This document shows, piece by piece, positions 8,217 through 15,638 of a DNA stretch of 64,000 nt (position 1 is its first letter; each line of letters opens with the position of its first letter). The position numbers and the translations under genes are program-made. The stretch is from OCS155 cluster bacterium AG-422-J23 (GTDB lineage: Bacteria > Actinomycetota > Acidimicrobiia > Actinomarinales > Actinomarinaceae), in NCBI GenBank assembly GCA_003213625.1, contig QCMT01000002.1:214152-278151 (forward strand). Direction: 5' to 3'. The notes under the pieces were generated by a model. The model was not told the DNA's origin. It saw only the letters and a list, made by a program, of their open reading frames with translations, and did no database searches.

Positions 8217-8659
8217 TTTTTATTTCCTTTGGGTTTTGTCATAAAGCTAATTGAAGGATTTACAATCCATCTTCTTCCCAAAGCTTTTCTTCCAATTAAC
8301 ATTGTGTAATCCATGGGGCCTCTGTCAGTTAGAGTCAATTCAATATTTTTGGTAATTCCATCCATTAAGATATCAGTTTTTATATACGGTCTTTTCTCAA
8401 CATCTCCGTTGGAACTTCTTATTCTTTTAAATCCTGCGAGGGGAGCGGAAGTTTTTCTAACGGTGTTGTTTCTTTTTTTAACTGTAAATTTTACGTACTT
8501 TACATCTTTTCTCGTAACAAACTTAATATCAGCAGCATCTATTGTTGCTACATTTGCTCCAGTATCAATTTTTGCAATTACACTTTTTATTTTTAAATCA
8601 GGTAAAGCAACTTGTTCTTTCCAGCCAACAACTTTTTTCTCTCGTTTCTTTTTCACCAT
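8213..8659 (-). CDS. RimK-associated retropepsin-like protease (RimB / DUF785 family)
   Basis: 148 residues. The family is called ATP-dependent zinc protease in databases but has a retropepsin fold. The sequence has [13 protein letters not shown] (the D-T-G-A active-site motif, about residues 31-34) and [16 protein letters not shown] near the C terminus, matching the conserved flap and LIGR region. It is translationally coupled to rimK (4-bp overlap). In pseudomonads the homologue works with RimK on S6 glutamylation, and a regulatory or trimming role is inferred here. The gene opens 3 bases after the stop of a candidate 23-aa membrane ORF. Confidence 0.88.
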   Translation of the reverse strand: MVKKKREKKVVGWKEQVALPDLKIKSVIAKIDTGANVATIDAADIKFVTRKDVKYVKFTVKKRNNTVRKTSAPLAGFKRIRSSNGDVEKRPYIKTDILMDGITKNIELTLTDRGPMDYTMLIGRKALGRRWIVNPSISFMTKPKGNKK

Positions 8660-8662
8660 AAT

Positions 8663-8734
8663 TTATAAAACAACGTAAAAGAGAACAATGCTAAAAGCGA
8701 TTAAAAATATATGAATATATATTGCAGGTAACAT
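8663..8734 (-). CDS. Candidate 23-aa single-span membrane peptide at the head of the rimB-rimK operon
   Basis: An ATG at 8734 opens 23 codons (MLPAIYIHIFLIAF, then SIVLFYVVL) and ends TAA 3 bases before the start codon of the protease gene. The product would be a single hydrophobic helix. A -10 box (TATTAT, 8741-8746 minus strand) lies exactly 6 nt upstream of the ATG, the leaderless pattern seen for larger genes here. Pseudomonads have a third gene, rimA, ahead of rimB-rimK; whether this is an equivalent is open. Confidence 0.45.
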   Translation of the reverse strand: MLPAIYIHIFLIAFSIVLFYVVL

Positions 8735-8787
8735 AAAAAAATAATAGTTTGAATCTTATAACAATCAACTTGATTTTTTGTGATTAT

Positions 8788-9738
8788 TTAACCAGTTGGC
8801 TCAATAGCTTCTGTAGTGATTTCCTCATCTGTTTCTAGAAGTCCACAGTCTTCGAGTACTTCGTCAGTGTTCCCGCCACCAAATACAACTCTTTCAAAAA
8901 CCACAACCGCGTAAATCTCATCTTCAGTAAGTTTTCCTGCAAATCCAGGCATTCCACCGATGGATACTTTATTCTCTGCTCCATACGCTGGTCCAATTTC
9001 AGCCTGCCAACCTGCAGATCCTAGTTCAATCCACAATGCATGATCACTACAAGTTGGAAAAGTGGTATAAAGTTCTCCACCAGTAAATGCAGGACCTACC
9101 CCTCCACCACCATTTACTCCATGACAACCAGCACATGCAGCAGCGCCAGAATAAACTTGTTGTCCAAGGGCAATATAATTTATTGAGCTTGCAGATCCAA
9201 CACCTTTTCCTTCAAATGCTGATCCATCACAGTTCACAGTTAATTGAGTTTTTCGATCAACATCTAAAATTCCATTCTCTCCACACTCTTGTGTGGATGA
9301 TGTATTGACTATCCCAATAACAATAAAGAGGGGAATAAGTACAAAACTAAAATTTAGCCATCTTGGTAAAGATGTTTCAGCATTTACCTTTATATCCAAT
9401 GTCTTATTTGCGAAGGATACTTTTTGTATAACTTTTTTAATATTTGTTTGAGAAGATACTACTGGTGAACTTTCCTTTTCATCCTTTACAATTTCTGCTG
9501 ACTCTTCTTTGGGTTCTTCTATATCAGCTTTGTCTTCAACAGGTGCCGCTGGTTCTTCAGCGGGCGGTGCTTCTTCAGCAGGTTTTTCTGCAGAAGCTAC
9601 ACTTTCTCCGCCAGCCCAGGATTGTAAAACTTCATCTACAGTTCTTCCGGAAGCTTCAGCTCTAGCTTCAGCAGATCGTTGCACCAACGACTCTGGAGCA
9701 TTTAATAATTCAGCAACTTTACTTAAGAGTTCACTCAT
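8788..9738 (-). CDS. Membrane-anchored monoheme cytochrome c (CcoP-like) with N-terminal tether domain
   Basis: 316 residues. Order: a 45-residue helical domain (MSELLSKVAELLNAPE to WAGGE), a Glu/Pro/Ala linker (about 48-110), a membrane span (about 129-147, FSFVLIPLFIVIGIV), then a periplasmic cytochrome c domain with heme motif CAGCH and a likely Met ligand in GMPGF. Extra Cys occur outside the heme motif (QECGEN, VNCDG, FPTCSDH, EDCGLL), so disulfides are possible. The first ~62 residues are identical to those of the upstream cytochrome, encoded by a perfect 188-bp repeat. It is last of three genes with a CcoO-like and a CcoN-like protein, overlapping the former by 8 bp. It probably passes electrons between the bc complex and an oxidase; this is inferred. 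Confidence 0.82.
   Translation of the reverse strand: MSELLSKVAELLNAPESLVQRSAEARAEASGRTVDEVLQSWAGGESVASAEKPAEEAPPAEEPAAPVEDKADIEEPKEESAEIVKDEKESSPVVSSQTNIKKVIQKVSFANKTLDIKVNAETSLPRWLNFSFVLIPLFIVIGIVNTSSTQECGENGILDVDRKTQLTVNCDGSAFEGKGVGSASSINYIALGQQVYSGAAACAGCHGVNGGGGVGPAFTGGELYTTFPTCSDHALWIELGSAGWQAEIGPAYGAENKVSIGGMPGFAGKLTEDEIYAVVVFERVVFGGGNTDEVLEDCGLLETDEEITTEAIEPTG
9551..9738 (-). repeat. 188-bp direct repeat, copy A
   Basis: Base-for-base identical to 10362-10549. It encodes the first ~62 residues of the CcoP-like cytochrome, from its start codon into the Pro/Ala/Glu linker. Confidence 0.95.
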
Positions 9739-10549
9739 TTGTACTTCCTAAAGATAATAAATAAGTTATTAAATAATCTAAATCTTGATTACTCAGGAAA
9801 TTTACTGATGGATGAGGTATATCTTCCTTTATAGAAGATGGATCAATTAAATATTCTTTTAGCCATTCTGCATCGTTTGTTGGCTCTCTTGTTCCAAGAG
9901 TTGATAAATCAGGAGCTAACCTCAAAAGGCCTATATTTTGAATAAGGTTTTTATTAGCAAATCTATTTTTTAATATTTTTCCATTTTGTGAATCAGGTAT
10001 GAGAATTCTTACATTCTGTGTATGACAGGACTGACAATTTAATTGGTTATAGACAATTGCTCCTTCTAATATTTCCTCACTTACCCGAACAGAATTGTTT
10101 AATGATTGTAATACCACCTCTTCACTTTGTTGTTTTGGTATTGAGAAAGCAAATAGGTATGTAAATATAACTACTCCAATTACACCAGCAATAAAACCTA
10201 GAGAGCTTTCTTTCTTTATTTCAATGTTTTCTTCTTCTATTAAAACCTCTGCAGACATTTCAGAAATAGTTTCTTCAACTACAATTGCTAAATCTTCTGT
10301 TGATTCTTCTTCCTCTTTTTCCTCATCTGATATTGTTACAGGTTCATCTGTAGGTGGCGCCGGTTCTTCAGCGGGCGGTGCTTCTTCAGCAGGTTTTTCT
10401 GCAGAAGCTACACTTTCTCCGCCAGCCCAGGATTGTAAAACTTCATCTACAGTTCTTCCGGAAGCTTCAGCTCTAGCTTCAGCAGATCGTTGCACCAACG
10501 ACTCTGGAGCATTTAATAATTCAGCAACTTTACTTAAGAGTTCACTCAT
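9731..10549 (-). CDS. Membrane-anchored monoheme cytochrome c (CcoO-like) with N-terminal tether domain
   Basis: 272 residues. It starts with the same helical domain and linker as the next gene, then an acidic stretch (about 70-115), a membrane span (about 117-135, FIAGVIGVVIFTYLFAF), then a c domain with heme motif CQSCH. The text after the heme resembles CcoO/FixO: CQSCHTQNVR, LAPDLSTLGTREP, AEWLKEYLIDPSSI and a YLLSLG end. Canonical CcoO is the c-type subunit of cbb3 oxidase. The partner CcoN-like subunit encoded directly upstream (4-bp overlap) lacks most metal ligands, so this is unlikely to be an ordinary oxidase subunit. Confidence 0.82.
   Translation of the reverse strand: MSELLSKVAELLNAPESLVQRSAEARAEASGRTVDEVLQSWAGGESVASAEKPAEEAPPAEEPAPPTDEPVTISDEEKEEEESTEDLAIVVEETISEMSAEVLIEEENIEIKKESSLGFIAGVIGVVIFTYLFAFSIPKQQSEEVVLQSLNNSVRVSEEILEGAIVYNQLNCQSCHTQNVRILIPDSQNGKILKNRFANKNLIQNIGLLRLAPDLSTLGTREPTNDAEWLKEYLIDPSSIKEDIPHPSVNFLSNQDLDYLITYLLSLGSTNE
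10362..10549 (-). repeat. 188-bp direct repeat, copy B
   Basis: Identical to 9551-9738. It encodes the N terminus of the CcoO-like cytochrome. Beyond the repeat the two genes share no obvious nucleotide similarity. Confidence 0.95.
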
Positions 10550-11949
10550 ACTGGAAGCTCCTCTTCAGTAAGTTCAATTGTTTCTGCTTCTGTAATTTCT
10601 CCATTTACTACAGCCTTGACGACTGAAATGAAAAACAACAGAAATGGCAGAAGTAATGTCAAAGATAAAAACATATTTAGCGTTAAAGGAGTTCTGATTA
10701 GTGACCACAATAAACCGAACCCTTCACCATAGATTGTTGGGTTTCCTGCATTGGCACCAGCATTCCATGAGTAACCAGAAATAACTCCAATTAATGCATT
10801 AGAAAATAATGTTAAAGACACCACAAGTTTTAATAGAAAACTAGTTAAAGATTCAAGCCTTGAAAATTTGACTTCTCTTCCAAAGATTTTAGGAATCAGA
10901 TAATAAACAAATGAGATAGTAATTAATATTGCACTGAAAACATACCCATATCTAATTGCTATCTCAAAATTTGTAAGACTCAATATGGGAGTGACATTTG
11001 AGAGCGAGGACACAATTTGAAAGATATTTGTTATAACAAATATTCCAAACGAGAAACTTACAAGACTATAAATTACTTTATTTTCATCAACTCTCGTTGA
11101 AACCGTTCTGAAGAAATTTACTGCTATAGCAAGTAGTGGGAGAGACAAACTTATAGACAAGAAAAGGGAAATATTTTCAATCCAATTAGGCAATACAGTG
11201 CCAAAATAAAATTTAAAATTTGACCAAGGAAGAAGAAATAAGAATCCCCAAAAACCAATAGATCCCAATGTTTTACTGTATAACGTAGCATTTATAGCTT
11301 TTGTAATCATGAAATGAAGTAATGATAGAAATACGAACGAATATCCGACATAAATATGTGTTGAAACATAAATTGAATTAATAAAAAAATTGTCACTAAA
11401 TACGACAAAATCAGCTCTATAAATTAGAAGTGATATCAAATAAAAAATACTCGCACCAAAAAGATATTGGCTACTTACAAATAAAGAAGCTTCTTTTTTG
11501 GCCAATATATTTAATATGATGAGTCCAACAAAGGCAAAAAATATCAAGATTTTAAAAATTAATGTATAACTAGTATTCCCAAAGAACAAAAAACTATTTG
11601 GAAACAATATTCCTAATAATAAATCGAGTGACTCCAAGCCAATAACTCCTAATGAAGTTAGAAAAAAAATTGGGAATATTATTAATTTTCTCCCAAGTGT
11701 TTTTGGTAATAAGTAAACAGTCAAAAATACAACTAAAAATGAAAGCATCAAATTGTAAGTTATATGGTTATTAAGTTTTTCTAAAAATCCACTATTGAGA
11801 AAACCATTTTGAGGGAGTATGGCTGCAAAAATGAAATAAGCTTCTTTTGTTAATGCAATAGTTCCTAAAAGAAGCAAGAAAAGAGGAGTTAAAACAATAA
11901 AAAATTTTGAAAACGCCTGTTCATTTTTTGGAAAAATTTTTATTCTCAT
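10546..11949 (-). CDS. CcoN-like heme-copper-oxidase subunit I lacking most metal ligands
   Basis: 467 residues, about 12 membrane spans. It reads like cbb3 subunit I: helix II NHITYNLMLS with His62; THIYVGYSFVFLSLLHF (His198, His212) at the helix holding the first CuB His; YYLIPKIFGRE and IGVISGYSWN near the C terminus. Only three His exist in the whole protein. Where CcoN has PHHLHYTALPDW this has PWSNFKFYFGTVLPNW (about 241-256), and where CcoN has the HxH heme ligands this has IRYGY (about 352-356). The alignment is from memory. It cannot bind the full heme/CuB set, so an electron-transfer or scaffold role is more likely than oxygen reduction. First gene of the three-gene minus-strand operon. 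Confidence 0.7.
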   Translation of the reverse strand: MRIKIFPKNEQAFSKFFIVLTPLFLLLLGTIALTKEAYFIFAAILPQNGFLNSGFLEKLNNHITYNLMLSFLVVFLTVYLLPKTLGRKLIIFPIFFLTSLGVIGLESLDLLLGILFPNSFLFFGNTSYTLIFKILIFFAFVGLIILNILAKKEASLFVSSQYLFGASIFYLISLLIYRADFVVFSDNFFINSIYVSTHIYVGYSFVFLSLLHFMITKAINATLYSKTLGSIGFWGFLFLLPWSNFKFYFGTVLPNWIENISLFLSISLSLPLLAIAVNFFRTVSTRVDENKVIYSLVSFSFGIFVITNIFQIVSSLSNVTPILSLTNFEIAIRYGYVFSAILITISFVYYLIPKIFGREVKFSRLESLTSFLLKLVVSLTLFSNALIGVISGYSWNAGANAGNPTIYGEGFGLLWSLIRTPLTLNMFLSLTLLLPFLLFFISVVKAVVNGEITEAETIELTEEELPV

Positions 11950-12118
11950 TAATTTAAAAAGTAAGTACTCAATTTGACTTTACTATTAAACCATAGAAAT
12001 TACTCCAATAAAATTAGTAATTTTTTGAAAAAGTTGGGTTATAAAATTTATAATATCTAGGTAATCCTTGATAGAATAGATATTGAAGGTTTTGAGTAAA
12101 TAACGTGTTGAGGAAAAC
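11950..12118. promoter_or_regulatory. Divergent intergenic region between the two respiratory operons
   Basis: 169 bp of AT-rich DNA between the CcoN-like gene and the bc-complex operon. It holds a weak inverted repeat (AAATTACT 11997-12004 and AGTAATTT 12016-12023, 11-nt spacer) and several -10-like hexamers such as TAGAAT at 12072. No terminator is expected because both operons diverge. A shared control site is possible but unproven. Confidence 0.4.
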
Positions 12119-12712
12119 TTGTTAAATTTTATTTTTATTAACCGATACAAAATCGGAGTTGCATTAATTTTTGCCGGAGTCGGTGGTATAACAATTGGAG
12201 TAATTATTGCACATTTCGCTGGATTTCCAGAAGGCGAAGTAATCGATTATTTTAATTGGATGCCTAGGGGCTGGCTAATGCAAACCATTGGGCAACTCAT
12301 TGCTTTTGGGGCAGGTCAATTTCTATTGATCGGAATGGCAATGCTTGCATGGCAAGATTCTGAATTAACTTGGGCTAGAGCAACATATCTGGCATTTCTC
12401 AGTTGGATACAATTCGCACTTATATTTGGTGTATTGCCTTCTGAGTGGTTAAACCTTTCTCAAGGACCTCTTGAATGGACAAACCAAAGAGAGTTTATCA
12501 ACTTTCCTCCAATTTTATTTTTAGGTAACGAAATAGGAATGAGCCTCGGAGCTCTGAAAGATATTATTCAACTTGGTATATCAGGTGGGGCATTAGTAAC
12601 AGCTTTTGTAGTAGGGTATCTAATTCAAGATATCAACGAAGCAAAAGAAAGAGGAAAAACTAGAGTTTCTGATTATGGAAAACAAGTCGTGAAGGTAGGT
12701 GCTGATGGCTAA
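12119..12712 (+). CDS. Membrane protein at the head of the bc-complex operon
   Basis: 197 residues from a TTG start preceded by GAGGA. It has about four membrane spans (about 12-33, 54-78, 88-107, 147-165), two conserved-looking amphipathic loops (FNWMPRGWLMQ, LPSEWLNLSQGPLEW) and a basic C-terminal tail. I do not recognise a named family. The position directly ahead of ferredoxin, cytochrome b and Rieske genes, with an overlap into the ferredoxin, suggests an accessory membrane subunit of this complex. Confidence 0.7.
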   Translation: MLNFIFINRYKIGVALIFAGVGGITIGVIIAHFAGFPEGEVIDYFNWMPRGWLMQTIGQLIAFGAGQFLLIGMAMLAWQDSELTWARATYLAFLSWIQFALIFGVLPSEWLNLSQGPLEWTNQREFINFPPILFLGNEIGMSLGALKDIIQLGISGGALVTAFVVGYLIQDINEAKERGKTRVSDYGKQVVKVGADG

Positions 12713-13154
12713 ATCAGAAGTACTTATTGAAATGCCTGAATTTGAAAAAAAATACAATTTAGCCATGGTCGAAGCCGAAAAGGTTTCTTCAAGGGTAAGG
12801 CCAAAACAGTTTTTACATATTGATGAGGCAGAGTGCATTTTATGCGAAGGATGTGTAGATATCTGTCCATGGAAATGTATACATTACTTATCTACAGACG
12901 CTATAGAAGACTCAATAAATGTGGAAGCTCCTAACATGGAGGATAATGAAACGGGGTTCTTTGTAGTTGATGAAGAAGCTTGTACAAGATGTGCGTTATG
13001 TGTTGACAGGTGCCCAACAGGGGTTATATCACTTGGTAAGTTTGCAGGATCTTTGGCAGATGCAGCAATAAAGAATGGCGTTTATGAATCTCCGTGGGAT
13101 GAAGACTCAGGAGAGAGAAGTGATCGTCATGGCTATATATATGGAAGACTTTAA
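12705..13154 (+). CDS. Two-cluster (2x 4Fe-4S) ferredoxin-like protein of the bc operon
   Basis: 149 residues. It has CILCEGCVDICPWKC (about residues 46-60) and CTRCALCVDRCPTG (about 94-107), two classic four-Cys clusters separated by a ~35-residue insert, plus a ~40-residue N-terminal extension. Start: ATG at 12705 with AAGGTAGG upstream; the GTG 6 bases earlier is less likely. The start lies inside the previous gene and the stop touches the cytochrome b start, so it is made together with the complex. A soluble ferredoxin encoded within a quinol:cytochrome c reductase operon is unusual and suggests a cytoplasmic iron-sulfur subunit or electron partner. Confidence 0.88.
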   Translation: MAKSEVLIEMPEFEKKYNLAMVEAEKVSSRVRPKQFLHIDEAECILCEGCVDICPWKCIHYLSTDAIEDSINVEAPNMEDNETGFFVVDEEACTRCALCVDRCPTGVISLGKFAGSLADAAIKNGVYESPWDEDSGERSDRHGYIYGRL

Positions 13155-13933
13155 TGAAGAACGAAAAAATTAAATTTAAAGATAGATTAAAAGATATTAG
13201 TTCTGGTCTTGGTGATTCGCTCAAAGAAAGCACTCTTTGGGGAAGTATTTTTAGACCTGGTTCTCCATTTAGGAAAGGCTATTCCGATAGTCCAAGAAAC
13301 AGATCATATGTTGTTATGAACAATGTTTTATATCACCTTCACCCAGTAAAAGTAAAAAGACATGGTGTTAGATTGTCATATACGCTTTGCTTGGGAGGAT
13401 TAAGCTTCTTCACGTTTATTGTTTTGACTATAACTGGTATTTGGTTGATGTTTTACTTTAGACCTACAGAAATGGCATATGTTGATATTCAATCATTACA
13501 GACAAGTATTGCGTTTGGATCTCTAGTTAGAAATATGCACAGGTGGGCTGCGCACATTATGGTGTTAGTAGTGTTTCTTCACATGTCTCGAGTTTTTTAT
13601 CATGGGGCGTACAAAGCACCAAGAGAGTTTAACTGGGTGATTGGAGTTATATTATTACTTTTAACACTCCTACTCTCATTTACTGGCTATCTACTTCCAT
13701 GGGATCAGTTAGCTATTTGGGCTGTGACAGTGGGTGGAAACATGGCAGGTTATACTCCCGTTTTTGGTGCTCAAGTTAAGTTTGCGTTATTTGCAGGACT
13801 AGAGGCTACTGAAGCAACACTTCTTAGATTTTATGTTTTACATGTTCTATTTTTTCCTTTCATCATTGTAATTTTTATGGCAATTCATTTCTGGCGAGTA
13901 AGAAAGGATGGAGGGATCTCAGGTCCTCTATAG
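13154..13933 (+). CDS. Cytochrome b, N-terminal half (b6-type)
   Basis: 259 residues, four membrane spans. Heme ligands are clear: His129 and His143 (13 residues between) in HRWAAHIMVLVVFLH, His230 and His245 (14 between) in LHVLFFP..AIHF. The 14-residue spacing and the RKDGGISGPL end are b6-type. SYTLCLGGLSFF places Cys79 where cytochrome b6 and firmicute QcrB carry the Cys that binds the extra heme c(i). GYLLPWDQ is the quinone-site loop. The ~55-residue N-terminal extension is basic and precedes the HLHPVKV start of the core. It forms the quinol-oxidising membrane core with the next gene. Confidence 0.92.
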   Translation: MKNEKIKFKDRLKDISSGLGDSLKESTLWGSIFRPGSPFRKGYSDSPRNRSYVVMNNVLYHLHPVKVKRHGVRLSYTLCLGGLSFFTFIVLTITGIWLMFYFRPTEMAYVDIQSLQTSIAFGSLVRNMHRWAAHIMVLVVFLHMSRVFYHGAYKAPREFNWVIGVILLLLTLLLSFTGYLLPWDQLAIWAVTVGGNMAGYTPVFGAQVKFALFAGLEATEATLLRFYVLHVLFFPFIIVIFMAIHFWRVRKDGGISGPL

Positions 13934-13939
13934 TTATAT

Positions 13940-14761
13940 ATGGTTGATATTCCAGAACATTTATTATTAAAAACTGCTGAAGCAAGAGCCAAAGCCTTAG
14001 GTATTTCGGTTGAACAAGCGCTTGCTGAAATGAGAGGTGAAGCTGAGCCTACCAAAATTGAGAAAGAACCAGATGTTATTGAAGTTACTCCAATTGAAGT
14101 AGAAGTCAAAGAGACACCAGCACCAGCAGCTGAAGTCAAAGAGACACCAGCACCAGCAGCAGTAAAAGAAGCACCTGCTCCTGCACCTGAAAAAGCAAAT
14201 GGACAAGTACCTACTGAAGTAGATTTTGCACCTGAGACAAAAGTAACACAAAGGTTGCTTACGGTCGTTAAAGCAAAGCCAATACAAAAACCAACTTCTG
14301 AACCAGTTGATAAAGTAAATACATGGCCTCATTTAATGTTGCCAGAGTTTATTTCACTAATGGCAATGACAGCATTTTTGATTTTTATAAGTGCAATTTT
14401 GCAAGCTCCTTTATTAGAAGAAGCAAATCCAAACATTACACCAAACCCAGCAAAAGCACCTTGGTACTTTTTAGGACTACAAGAATTACTTTCCTATTGG
14501 GATCCACAGATCGCTGGTGTGATGATACCTCTTCTAATTGGTGTTGCAGCATTTATGGCAATTCCTTATATTGATCGAAATAAAGAAAATAAGCCTTCAA
14601 AAAGAAAATATGCAATAATGTTGTGGACCTTTTTTCTGGCAGGTGCTGGAACATTAAGTCTTATTGGTATTTTATTTAGAGGCCCAGGTTGGAACTGGAC
14701 GTATCCATGGATTGATGGTGTATGGTTCGATGACTTACTTGACTGGGTCCATTTCGAATGA
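13940..14761 (+). CDS. Cytochrome b, C-terminal half (subunit IV-like) with N-terminal tether domain
   Basis: 273 residues. The last ~165 match subunit IV: WPHLMLPE, a span (about 135-155), the PEWY-type loop as APWYFLGLQELL, and two more spans. The first ~33 residues (IPEHLLLKTAEARAKALGISVEQALAEMRGE) resemble the N-terminal domain of the two cytochromes on the other strand (about 13 of 33 identical by eye: P-E-x-L, AEARAxAxG, V, L, G). They are followed by a Pro/Ala linker (VKETPAPAA units) encoded partly by a 30-bp tandem repeat. So the same tether is attached to a bc-complex core subunit. The gene overlaps the Rieske gene by 4 bp. Confidence 0.9.
   Translation: MVDIPEHLLLKTAEARAKALGISVEQALAEMRGEAEPTKIEKEPDVIEVTPIEVEVKETPAPAAEVKETPAPAAVKEAPAPAPEKANGQVPTEVDFAPETKVTQRLLTVVKAKPIQKPTSEPVDKVNTWPHLMLPEFISLMAMTAFLIFISAILQAPLLEEANPNITPNPAKAPWYFLGLQELLSYWDPQIAGVMIPLLIGVAAFMAIPYIDRNKENKPSKRKYAIMLWTFFLAGAGTLSLIGILFRGPGWNWTYPWIDGVWFDDLLDWVHFE
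14102..14161 (+). repeat. Two 30-bp tandem repeats in the Pro/Ala linker
   Basis: The unit beginning GAAGTCAAAGAGACACCAGC occurs at 14102-14131 and 14132-14161, differing only at the last base. It encodes EVKETPAPAA twice. A degenerate third unit (VKEAPAPAPE) follows, so the linker length probably varies by slippage. Confidence 0.9.
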
Positions 14762-15636
14762 CTCTTGTTGAACTTTCATTTATTGCAATTGCATTTATTG
14801 GTGTATTTGGTGTAATTGGAATTGCAGCTGTAGTAACCGGAAGAACCCCAAAAGCTGTAACAAAAAGATTAAATTGGAAAAAGAATTTAGACAAAAAAGC
14901 TTTAAAAGTTGATAAATCTCAAACAAACTTTTTAGCTCCAGATGAACCAGATTTTGAAGAAGAAAATGTATCTGAAGACAATGAACAAGAGGAAGAAGAA
15001 ATTCAAACCGATGGATCAATTGCAATAAAAGAAGAAATTATTTATGAAGAAATTTCAGAGGAAGAAGCTGGAATGACTCGTAGACAATTTTTAGGTAAAG
15101 CCCTTGGAATCACGTTTGGTGCATTTGCTGGTATCCAATTAATTTCTTGGCTTGGATTCTTTTATCCAAAAGTTTCCGGAGGTTTTGGATCTAAAATAGA
15201 TGCTGGAAGAGTTGATGACCTTAAGGATCAAATTTTCCAATCAGATGGTTCAGTTATTCCTGCATTCATCCCAGAAGCAAGAGCTTATGTTTTACCATTT
15301 GATGACAATGGGAACTCTCAGTTTTCTGATAGTGGAACTATTGCAGACGGTTTAGTTGCTGTTTATCAACGATGTGTTCATTTAGGTTGCCGTGTTCCAT
15401 GGTGCAATACTTCACAAGGATTTGAATGTCCATGTCATGGTTCAAAATACAATATGGTTGGTGAGTACTACGCAGGTCCTGCTCCAAGAAACTTAGATAG
15501 ATTTATTGTAAGTGTTTCTGGAGGAAAATTAATTATTGACACAGGATCAGTCATTGAATCACCTCGAGCTGGTGGTATGTCTGTTAAATATCCACAAGGA
15601 CTCTCATGTATCACAATCGCAGAGACTGAGGAATAA
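14758..15636 (+). CDS. qcrA: Rieske iron-sulfur subunit of the bc complex
   Basis: 292 residues. It has an N-terminal span (about 5-25), a basic then strongly acidic cytoplasmic region (about 60-100), a twin-arginine-type motif MTRRQFLGKALG before a second span (about 117-135), and a C-terminal Rieske fold. Box 1 is C206-V-H208-L-G-C211; box 2 is C224-P-C226-H227-G-S. A Tyr, not the usual Ser, occurs in the SKYNMVGEYY loop. The multi-span N terminus is typical of actinobacterial Rieske proteins. It carries electrons from quinol to the diheme cytochrome c encoded next. Confidence 0.95.
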   Translation: MTLVELSFIAIAFIGVFGVIGIAAVVTGRTPKAVTKRLNWKKNLDKKALKVDKSQTNFLAPDEPDFEEENVSEDNEQEEEEIQTDGSIAIKEEIIYEEISEEEAGMTRRQFLGKALGITFGAFAGIQLISWLGFFYPKVSGGFGSKIDAGRVDDLKDQIFQSDGSVIPAFIPEARAYVLPFDDNGNSQFSDSGTIADGLVAVYQRCVHLGCRVPWCNTSQGFECPCHGSKYNMVGEYYAGPAPRNLDRFIVSVSGGKLIIDTGSVIESPRAGGMSVKYPQGLSCITIAETEE

Positions 15637-15638
15637 AA

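Noticed and set aside
9509-9751. Ser/Ala-rich plus-strand ORF antisense to the cytochrome N terminus (and its twin near 10,400)
   Set aside because: It is the complement of the Ala/Glu/Pro-coding repeat; low-complexity antisense frame with no ribosome site.
11997-12026. Weak inverted repeat with T-run as terminator
   Set aside because: No plus-strand transcript is expected to end there; both flanking operons diverge. AT-only stem of 8 bp.
13997-14332. Cys/Trp/Phe-rich minus-strand ORF inside the subunit IV gene
   Set aside because: Antisense of the Pro/Ala/Glu linker; composition is an artefact.
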